From Acidimicrobiia bacterium (lineage in GTDB: Bacteria > Actinomycetota > Acidimicrobiia > Spongiisociales > UBA5794), in contig JAUVNV010000050.1 of NCBI GenBank assembly GCA_030599515.1, forward strand, positions 1-12,533: a stretch of DNA of 12,533 bases. Direction: 5' to 3'. This document shows positions 7,285 through 12,533 of the stretch, piece after piece. Both the position numbers and the translations under genes were made by a program. Below the pieces are notes generated by a model. The model searched no databases. It was not told where the DNA came from and saw only the letters and a list, made by a program, of their open reading frames with translations. Within the stretch, counting starts at the first letter, position 1. Every line of letters begins with the position of its first letter.

Positions 7285-8034
7285 TCAGGAGGAGGACAGG
7301 CTCTCGAGGCCAAGCCGGTCGAGGAGGTCCGAGAAGAATCCGGATAGGTTCGCGATCCTCCCGGTGACCATCAGCAACCCGAACACGGCGAGGGAGAGGC
7401 CGGAGACGACGGTGATCACCGTGAAGTGGCGCTTCACCCAATCGAACGCCGAGAAGGCCTTCACCAGCAGCAGGGAGGTCAGCAGGAAGGGGATCCCGAG
7501 ACCGAGCGAGTAGAAGAACAGGACGAGCATCCCCTGGCCGACCGTCTCTGAGGTAGAGCCGAGGAGCAACGCTGAAGCGAGGACCGGGCCGATGCAGGGA
7601 GTCCAACCGAAGGCGAACGCGGCGCCCATGACGGGCGGCCCGAAGTATCCGAACCTGCTGGCTCCGTGGGATTCGACCCTCCGCTCCCGCATGACGGGGA
7701 GAAGCCAGGACGGGGTCCACACCGCCGTGATCGCGATGAAGAGCCCCATGGCCACGATGACCCAGCCGGCAACGATGCTGAAGACGGGCCGGGCGAGCAA
7801 CGACGATATCGACGTGGCCGTCGCGCCGAGACCGACGAAGACCGCGGTGAATCCGAGGACGAACAAGCCCGTCATTCCGACGACGCGCCGCATCGACACG
7901 TCTCCCTCGGAGAGTTCCTGCATCGAGTAGCCCGACATCAACGAGATGTATCCAGGAAGCAATGGGAGCACACACGGCGACAGGAACGACGCAGCACCTG
8001 CGAGTACCGCGGCGACAAGATTGACTTCGGTCAA
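7285..8034 (-). CDS. ccdA: CcdA/DsbD-type thiol-disulfide transporter
   Basis: Polytopic membrane protein that moves reducing equivalents from cytoplasmic thioredoxin to the outside, mainly for cytochrome c maturation. 249 aa from the chosen start, with about six hydrophobic spans as in CcdA. The paired redox cysteines sit in the two family motifs: SFLSPCVLPLLPGY (Cys21) and FGWTPCIGPVL (Cys147), in the first and fourth helices. The start is a TTG at 8034, chosen because GGAGG lies five bases upstream and the first helix follows directly; the frame is open for 37 more codons, but that extension is polar and unlike the family. It is the first gene of the minus-strand block, 53 bp before trpE, and diverges from the MFS gene. 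A c-type cytochrome further down the block is a plausible client. A general role in other extracytoplasmic thiol proteins is also possible. Confidence 0.92.
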   Translation of the reverse strand: MTEVNLVAAVLAGAASFLSPCVLPLLPGYISLMSGYSMQELSEGDVSMRRVVGMTGLFVLGFTAVFVGLGATATSISSLLARPVFSIVAGWVIVAMGLFIAITAVWTPSWLLPVMRERRVESHGASRFGYFGPPVMGAAFAFGWTPCIGPVLASALLLGSTSETVGQGMLVLFFYSLGLGIPFLLTSLLLVKAFSAFDWVKRHFTVITVVSGLSLAVFGLLMVTGRIANLSGFFSDLLDRLGLESLSSS

Positions 8035-8154
8035 GAAAACCTCCGAGCGACCACCGTGGACGAGAACGGTAACCGTGCCCGGATTGTTCCCGATCGGAAT
8101 TCGACCGCTCCGGCGGTAGGCTCCCGGCGTCCCCCCGATCCCCACCCATCACGA
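8035..8154. promoter_or_regulatory. Divergent intergenic region, ccdA / MFS transporter
   Basis: These 120 bp must carry promoters for the ccdA-trp block (minus) and the MFS gene (plus). On the minus strand TACCGT lies within CGGTTACCGTTCTCG as a weak -10-like candidate, without a convincing -35. On the plus strand TAGGCT at about 8117-8122 is the best -10-like hexamer for the MFS gene. Neither is strong. No trp attenuator, T-box or riboswitch fold is recognisable here. Confidence 0.4.
8040..8044 (-). promoter_or_regulatory. Shine-Dalgarno GGAGG selecting a TTG start for ccdA
   Basis: GGAGG on the minus strand, five bases (TTTTC) upstream of the TTG at 8034-8032. No ATG or GTG lies at a comparable distance, and the conserved first transmembrane helix begins only a few residues later, so TTG is the likely start codon. 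Confidence 0.65.
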
Positions 8155-9402
8155 ATGTCGCTCCCGCAATTCCTCAACCCGACAAAACCATTCTCACCGA
8201 ACGATCGCAGGATCGTCTTCTTGCTCGGCATCGTCGCATTCGTCGCAGGGTACGGCGGTGCGCAGATGGCCCATACGCTCCCGTACGCTCGACTCTCGCT
8301 CGGTTTGACTGAGGGCAACATGAGCATCGTCTTCGCGATCGTGCGGGCCGTGTCGCTGCTCGGTGTGGCCTTCTCCATCATCGCGGACCGCAAGGGCCGC
8401 AAAGAACCCCTGATCGTCGCATTCGGTCTCCTCTCTCTCGGCAGCCTCCTCACCGCGTTCGTGCCATCTACCGCCGTGTACGTCGCATCTCAGTCGATCG
8501 TCCGAGTCGCCGTAATCGCCATCGCCGCGCTCGGCATGGTCCTCCTTGCCGAGGAGCTGTCGCCGGCGATTCGCGCCTACGGCATGGGTCTCTACGGACT
8601 CGCCGGATCTCTGGGGGTCGGCACCGGCCTGCTGCTGCTGCCGATCGCCGAGCGAGCGGACAACGGGTGGCGCATCCTGTTCGCTCTCACCGGGCTCGGC
8701 CTCCTCGCGATCCCGATGCTGCTGCGCTTCCTCCCCGAGAGCAGGGCGTACCGACCTGGTCGCCCGATCTCATTCATCGGGGCGCTCAAGATGGGTCTGG
8801 GGCGGCACTTCTGGCCGCTCGCCGGCGTGTCCTTCTTCGTGTCGGCGTTCTCCGCCCCGGCCTTCGACTTCGTACTCGAGCGTCTGATCAACGATCTCGC
8901 ATGGGAGGCAAGTGCCGCTCGATTCCTCCTCATCGCAGCCAGCGGTCTCGGAGCGATCGGCCTGCTCGTCGGCGGTCGCATGGCCGACAGCACCGGTCGC
9001 CGTCCGACGGCGGCGATCTCTCTCGGCATCGGACTCGTCGGCGGACTCGGCTTCTACCTCCTCGACTCCGGATGGTTCCTCGCGGCCTCGATATTCCTCG
9101 CGACATTGGGCGCCACGATGCTGACTCCGTCGCTCGGAGCACTGCGGGCCGAGCTGTTCCCGACCCGTGTGAGAGCCACGTCGGCGGCCTGGGTGACGAA
9201 TGCCGCGATCCTCGGCAGCATCAGCGGCTTCCTCATCGGCGGCGTGCTCATCGACCGTATCGGCCTGCCGTTGACGGTCGCTGCACTCGGCTCCGGCCTC
9301 GTGATCTCGATCCTCCTGATCCTCAAACTGCCGGAGACGAAGGGGATGGATCTGGTTCGTTCGTCGCGAAGCGGTTCGAGTACCACCACCACAGAGTCGT
9401 AG
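8155..9402 (+). CDS. Major facilitator superfamily transporter, sugar/organic-acid porter type
   Basis: Twelve-helix inner-membrane secondary transporter, 415 aa. The loop between helices 2 and 3 has ADRKGRKEP (78-85 region), the MFS signature; its second-half counterpart is GGRMADSTGRRP (about 273-284). ELFPTRVRATS (333-343) and LPETKGMDL (392-400) are typical of the sugar-porter, SV2 and aromatic-acid:H+ branches, so an organic solute rather than a drug is the likelier substrate, but it cannot be named. The ATG at 8155 is chosen because the N-terminus and first helix follow it; the frame is open upstream through ccdA antisense, without family features. No Shine-Dalgarno site precedes it (CCCATCACGA), suggesting a leaderless or weakly initiated message. 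The last 80 bp overlap the convergent MATE gene, and the tail after LPETKG is low-complexity Ser/Thr. Confidence 0.92.
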   Translation: MSLPQFLNPTKPFSPNDRRIVFLLGIVAFVAGYGGAQMAHTLPYARLSLGLTEGNMSIVFAIVRAVSLLGVAFSIIADRKGRKEPLIVAFGLLSLGSLLTAFVPSTAVYVASQSIVRVAVIAIAALGMVLLAEELSPAIRAYGMGLYGLAGSLGVGTGLLLLPIAERADNGWRILFALTGLGLLAIPMLLRFLPESRAYRPGRPISFIGALKMGLGRHFWPLAGVSFFVSAFSAPAFDFVLERLINDLAWEASAARFLLIAASGLGAIGLLVGGRMADSTGRRPTAAISLGIGLVGGLGFYLLDSGWFLAASIFLATLGATMLTPSLGALRAELFPTRVRATSAAWVTNAAILGSISGFLIGGVLIDRIGLPLTVAALGSGLVISILLILKLPETKGMDLVRSSRSGSSTTTTES

Positions 9403-10669
9403 CTCGAACGAGCATCAGCACCACGATCGCGGCCCACACACCGACGAGGCCCCACCCGAGCGGAATCACCGCCAGGAGGAGGCCGATCGCTGCCACTCCC
9501 GCCGCGAGTGTGCTCCCCGCCAGGAATCCGAACGCAGAGGCTCCAATGGCGATGCCATCCCACACGAAGACCAAACCGTTGATGGGCTGCATCACGATGA
9601 GTATGGGCAGAATCGACGCGAACTCGAGAACCACCGCTTCGTCCGAGGTGAACCACGATGCCAGCCACGGCGAGATCACTCCAAGCGCAGCTGCGAGCAG
9701 GATGCCGAACAGGAGCCCCAGCGCCAGGAGCCGATTGGAGACCGCCCGAGCGATCACGCGACTGCCTGCCCCTATCTCCTTTCCGACGATCGCTTGACCG
9801 GCGATGGCGAGAGCGTCAATGACGAGGGCCAGGAAGATCCAGAGCTGGATCGCGATCTGGTGTGCCGCCACGGAAGCCGTACCCACGCGGGCGGCCACCA
9901 TGGTGGCTGCAGTCAGCGCCGCCAACAGCGACGCGTTGCGGAGAACCATCGCCTTTCCTGCACCGAACAGCGAACCGAGGGCGCGCCGCTGAGGCCGCCC
10001 GAATCCGATGCCGAGGTCCTTGCGGCGGGTCCAGAAGAAGATCACGAGGAACCACGCCGCACCGAACCACTGGGCTGTCACCGTCGCCCACGCAGCACCG
10101 GCGATCCCCCACCCCAGCCCAAAGATCAAGATCGGATCGAGCACGAGATTCACGACATTCAGACCAAGGGTCACCACCAGCGGCGTTCGCGTGTCCTGAT
10201 ACCCCCGAAACGCACCGTGTCCGACAAGGATCACGAGAAGCGCAGGAACACCCAACGCACGAATTCGGAGGTAGGTCGCTGCACCCTCGAGGACGTCGCT
10301 CTCGGCACCGAACGCCCTCAGAAGAGGTTCGCCCAGAACGATCAGCCCGAACGCAGCCATCACTCCGGCGACGGCCGAGATGGCGAGCGCCGCAACAGTG
10401 AACCGACCCGCTTCACTGCGGTCTCCTGCTCCTACCGACTGTGCGACGAGCGGCGTGACGGCGTATTCGAGGAAGTTGAAGATGGCGAACACTGCGAGGT
10501 AGATCGCTGAGGCGATGGCGACGGATGCGAGTGCCGTGGCACCGAGTCGTCCGACGAACGCGGTGTCGATCAACGAGACCAGCGGGCCGGCGGCGAGCGC
10601 ACCGAGGGCCGGGAGACCGATCCGGATGATCTCCCGATCGTACGGGGTCCGTCGGAAGGCTTCGATCAT
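9323..10669 (-). CDS. MATE-family exporter, DinF subfamily
   Basis: Multidrug and toxic compound extrusion transporter, 448 aa, twelve predicted helices in two pseudo-symmetric halves. The DinF-like features are LIDTAFVGRLG in the first helix (Asp35) and NLVLDPILIFGLGWGIAGAAWAT in the fifth (Asn174, Asp178), the region holding the two conserved acidic residues of archaeal and bacterial DinF-type structures. AAHQIAIQLWIF (268-279) is the matching element of the second half. The ATG at 10669 overlaps the nth stop as ATGA, so it is translationally coupled to nth; a longer frame starting 25 codons earlier reads antisense-like through nth and is rejected. The final 80 bp run under the convergent MFS gene and encode the polar tail after WWWYSNRF. 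Substrate unknown; DinF-like proteins have been linked to oxidative and toxic stress tolerance. Confidence 0.93.
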   Translation of the reverse strand: MIEAFRRTPYDREIIRIGLPALGALAAGPLVSLIDTAFVGRLGATALASVAIASAIYLAVFAIFNFLEYAVTPLVAQSVGAGDRSEAGRFTVAALAISAVAGVMAAFGLIVLGEPLLRAFGAESDVLEGAATYLRIRALGVPALLVILVGHGAFRGYQDTRTPLVVTLGLNVVNLVLDPILIFGLGWGIAGAAWATVTAQWFGAAWFLVIFFWTRRKDLGIGFGRPQRRALGSLFGAGKAMVLRNASLLAALTAATMVAARVGTASVAAHQIAIQLWIFLALVIDALAIAGQAIVGKEIGAGSRVIARAVSNRLLALGLLFGILLAAALGVISPWLASWFTSDEAVVLEFASILPILIVMQPINGLVFVWDGIAIGASAFGFLAGSTLAAGVAAIGLLLAVIPLGWGLVGVWAAIVVLMLVRATTLWWWYSNRFATNEPDPSPSSPAV

Positions 10670-11319
10670 TCCCGCGTCTTGTCGGGGTACGAGCAGCGAT
10701 CGGCGAGCGGGCATCCGACACAGGCGGGCTTCTTCGCGTCGCACACGTCGCGACCGAACTGGATGAACCGCATCGAGACGGCCTCCCAGTCGTTCTCGGG
10801 ATAGAGGGCTTTCAGGGCACTCTCGATCTTGACCGGGTCCGACGCGGTCACCAACCCGAGCCGGTTCGAGACCCGCTTCACATGCGTATCGACCGCGATC
10901 GCCGGGACGCCGAACGCTTCGGCCAGAACCACGCTCGCGGTCTTCCTCCCGACGCCCCGCAATCTCACAAGCTCATCGAGATCGGCCGGCACGACCCCGT
11001 CGTAGCGCTCGACGAGATCCACCGCCAGGGAGATGATCGACTTGGTCTTCTGGCGGTAGTACCCGGTCGAGAAGATGACTTGCTCCACCTCCTCCGGATC
11101 CGCCACCGCGAGGTCTTCCGGTGTCGGCCAGCGTTCAAAGAGGACGGGCGTCACCTTGTTCACATTCCCGTCCGTTGTCTGCGCGGATAGAACGGTCGCA
11201 ACCAACAGATTCCAGGGATCGACATAGTTGAGCGCCGTCGAGATCTCCCGATACCGCTTCTTCAACCTGTTCAGAATGACGCGAGCGTTCCTGCGTTCTT
11301 CGGTGGTCGGTGCAGCCAT
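10666..11319 (-). CDS. nth: Endonuclease III (base-excision repair glycosylase/AP lyase)
   Basis: DNA glycosylase with AP-lyase activity that removes oxidised pyrimidines; 217 aa, normal length. The helix-hairpin-helix segment is LVRLRGVGRKTASVVL with catalytic Lys126 (E. coli Lys120), followed by VDTHVKRVSNRLG with Asp144 (E. coli Asp138). The C-terminal iron-sulfur loop has Cys193, Cys200, Cys203 and Cys209 in the Cys-X6-Cys-X2-Cys-X5-Cys spacing that binds a [4Fe-4S] cluster. LLVATVLSAQTTD near residues 38-50 is the standard N-terminal signature. It could not be MutY, since the adenine-specific C-terminal domain is absent. The ATG at 11319 has no Shine-Dalgarno site and may be leaderless. 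The stop overlaps the start of the downstream MATE gene. Confidence 0.97.
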   Translation of the reverse strand: MAAPTTEERRNARVILNRLKKRYREISTALNYVDPWNLLVATVLSAQTTDGNVNKVTPVLFERWPTPEDLAVADPEEVEQVIFSTGYYRQKTKSIISLAVDLVERYDGVVPADLDELVRLRGVGRKTASVVLAEAFGVPAIAVDTHVKRVSNRLGLVTASDPVKIESALKALYPENDWEAVSMRFIQFGRDVCDAKKPACVGCPLADRCSYPDKTRE

Positions 11320-11325
11320 GGGTAG

Positions 11326-11331
11326 ACAGTA
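11326..11331 (-). promoter_or_regulatory. Candidate -10 element for leaderless nth transcript
   Basis: TACTGT on the minus strand fits the TANNNT pattern and lies exactly 6 bases before the nth ATG, which would put the transcription start at or very near the A of the start codon. No good -35 is visible 16-18 bp further upstream and no Shine-Dalgarno site intervenes. Confidence 0.35.
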
Positions 11332-11400
11332 GGCCCGCTACCGACGACAGACGACCGCGCCGACCCGCGCATCACACCACCCTCGGGAAACACGAGGAAG

Positions 11401-11412
11401 AATCTCGAGATT
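11401..11412. repeat. Perfect 12-bp palindrome AATCTCGAGATT
   Basis: Exact self-complementary sequence in the AT-enriched part of the nth / DUF222 intergenic region, 60 bp upstream of the DUF222 start. Pairing continues imperfectly outward, with wobble and mismatched positions, between GGAAG on the left and TCTTT on the right. It has no loop, so a dimeric repressor or activator site is more natural than a terminator. The function is a guess. Confidence 0.4.
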
Positions 11413-11460
11413 TCTTTGTTGTGGATGCGTTTTCGGGGGCTTTCTGTCACTCGCCTTTGA

Positions 11461-11466
11461 TACGTT
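11461..11466 (+). promoter_or_regulatory. Candidate -10 element for leaderless DUF222-HNH transcript
   Basis: TACGTT fits TANNNT and is followed by 6 bases and then the ATG at 11473, the same spacing as for nth on the other strand. No Shine-Dalgarno site is present upstream of the ATG, which supports a leaderless message. No clear -35 was found. Confidence 0.35.
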
Positions 11467-11472
11467 GTGCGT

Positions 11473-12533
11473 ATGTTGTTCGATACCAGAAGCGCAGATG
11501 AGATGGAGGCGGAGTTCCGCTTGCTGGAGGAGCGGTCTTCGGATATTCGTAATCGTCAGGCGGTGTTGGTCAACGAACTGGACAGGGCCAATGTTGCAGC
11601 GTCTGCGGGGTGCCGGTCGACGATGGAGTGGGTGACGTCCCGGTTCGACGTGTCGCGGTCGACGGCGTCGGATCTGGTGTTCGCGGCACGCCAGTTGAAG
11701 AAGCATCGCCGGATCGAGCATCGGCTCGTCAACAGAGACCTGACGTTCGATCGGACCGTCGCGATGCTGCGTCTCGCCGTTGCGGGTGCGGACGAGGCGA
11801 CGCTGGCGCATTCCGAGACCATGGATCTTGCCGGTGTCCGACATCTGACGGCAAGGCAGCGCAGGATGTCACGGGTTGATGAACGCCGGGCGTTCCAGGA
11901 GCGATTCGCGGTCGCGCAACCGAACCTGGACGAGTCGGCGTGGCGTGTCTCGGGTGTGTTACCCGGCGTTGGGGGGAAGCTCTTCGCCGACGCGTTGTGC
12001 GACCGTGCCGACGAACTCCGTCTCCTACCCGGCGGCGACGGATACACCAGGGGACAGCTCCAGGCCGACGCCCTCGTCGCAATGGCCCAAGACTCCCTCA
12101 CTCGTAACCACAACGGTGAAACCGCCACAGGTGGCGGATCGGTCTCGATCCTCGTCGATCTCGACACGGCGAACGGCGGCGGCGGGGAGCACGGAGCCGA
12201 GATCGAGTACGGACCCAGGGTCGGACCCGCGACGCTCGAGGAACTCCTCTGCACCGGCACGATCCAGATCATCGGCCTCCAGGGCGGCGAACCGGTCGTC
12301 ACCTCGCAAGCCACACGGGCGATCCCGCCCGCCATCCGCAGCCTCGTCGCGCATCGCGACGGCGGCTGCACCGTCGGAGGCTGCACATCGCGATATCGGC
12401 TCGAACCCCACCACATCATCCACCGATCCGATGGTGGAAGCCACGAACCGGAGAACCTCACCACCCTCTGCTGGTTCCACCACCACGTCGCCATCCACCA
12501 ACAAGGCCTCCGAATCGACCCCGACAGCCCACC
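11473..12533 (+). CDS. DUF222 / HNH endonuclease-domain protein (13E12 type), cut by right edge
   Basis: 353 codons are visible from the ATG at 11473 and the frame is still open at the edge, so the C-terminal tail is missing. The N-terminal two-thirds is the alpha-helical DUF222 region, including VTSRFDVSRSTASDLV (54-69), which resembles a helix-turn-helix, and LTFDRTVAMLRLA. The C-terminal part is an HNH domain: Cys299 and Cys304 of the zinc site, PHHIIHRSDGGSHEPENL with His313/His314 and Asn328, then LCWFHHHVAIHQ with Cys333 and the closing histidines. Such proteins occur in many paralogous copies in Actinobacteria (the mycobacterial 13E12 repeat family); nuclease activity and biological role are not established for most. 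An in-frame stop lies five codons upstream, so the start is well bounded; GTG two codons earlier is possible. Third-codon-position bases shift from G-rich in the first part to C-rich in the last part. Confidence 0.93.
   Translation, partial: MLFDTRSADEMEAEFRLLEERSSDIRNRQAVLVNELDRANVAASAGCRSTMEWVTSRFDVSRSTASDLVFAARQLKKHRRIEHRLVNRDLTFDRTVAMLRLAVAGADEATLAHSETMDLAGVRHLTARQRRMSRVDERRAFQERFAVAQPNLDESAWRVSGVLPGVGGKLFADALCDRADELRLLPGGDGYTRGQLQADALVAMAQDSLTRNHNGETATGGGSVSILVDLDTANGGGGEHGAEIEYGPRVGPATLEELLCTGTIQIIGLQGGEPVVTSQATRAIPPAIRSLVAHRDGGCTVGGCTSRYRLEPHHIIHRSDGGSHEPENLTTLCWFHHHVAIHQQGLRIDPDSP

Larger units (their letters stand above)
11320..11472. promoter_or_regulatory. Divergent promoter region, nth / DUF222-HNH gene
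   Basis: 153 bp without a gene, visibly richer in A and T than its surroundings between about 11396 and 11435. Both flanking genes read outward and both appear leaderless. It contains a perfect 12-bp palindrome at 11401-11412 and a -10-like hexamer next to each start codon. No small ORF with a ribosome binding site or RNA-like fold was recognised. Confidence 0.55.

Noticed and set aside
7666..8154. Long N-terminal extension of the MFS transporter
   Set aside because: It reads antisense to ccdA and is highly polar; the family-like N-terminus and first helix begin only after the ATG at 8155.
10670..10744. 25-codon extension of the MATE gene
   Set aside because: It overlaps nth in a shifted frame and contains Arg/Cys-rich sequence unlike MATE N-termini. 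The ATG at 10669 overlapping the nth stop is more natural.
11556..12494. Minus-strand open frame of 312 codons at the right end
   Set aside because: It is antisense to the DUF222-HNH gene, whose conserved HNH residues are on the plus strand; the minus product is a Ser/Arg/Pro-rich shadow.

Overview
The window is high-GC DNA with tightly packed genes, several ATGA/GTGA-type stop-start overlaps, GTG and TTG starts and a few apparently leaderless genes. It also carries a DUF222 (13E12-type) HNH protein, a family concentrated in Actinobacteria. It therefore looks like an actinobacterial chromosome, possibly an Acidimicrobiia-type lineage; the class is an inference I cannot confirm from sequence alone. 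No rRNA, tRNA, insertion sequence or CRISPR array was seen, and no gene-free stretch exceeds 160 bp.

Layout: (1) From 8034 down to 1, all on the minus strand, runs one collinear block in transcription order: ccdA-like thiol-disulfide transporter, trpE, OmpR-type response regulator, sensor histidine kinase, small c-type cytochrome lipoprotein, trpC, trpF, trpB, trpA (trpA cut by the left edge). The last four are translationally coupled by 4- or 8-base overlaps. (2) From 8155 to 9402 on the plus strand lies an MFS transporter, divergent from ccdA. (3) From 11319 down to 9323 on the minus strand lies nth (endonuclease III), whose stop overlaps the start of a DinF-type MATE exporter; the MATE 3' end overlaps the MFS 3' end by 80 bp. 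(4) From 11473 to the right edge on the plus strand lies a partial DUF222/HNH endonuclease-like gene, divergent from nth and reading off the window.

How the genes work together: TrpE, TrpC, TrpF, TrpB and TrpA catalyse every tryptophan-specific step from chorismate except the glutaminase subunit (TrpG) and the phosphoribosyltransferase (TrpD), which must be encoded elsewhere. Between trpE and trpC sit an intact two-component system and a membrane-anchored monohaem cytochrome c. CcdA, which in known systems passes reductant outward to keep apocytochrome cysteines reduced, heads the same strand-wise block. This interleaving of an envelope redox and signalling module with tryptophan synthesis is the most unusual point. 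Two 11-bp-spaced direct repeats upstream of the response regulator look like an OmpR/PhoP-family binding site and suggest autoregulation from an internal promoter.
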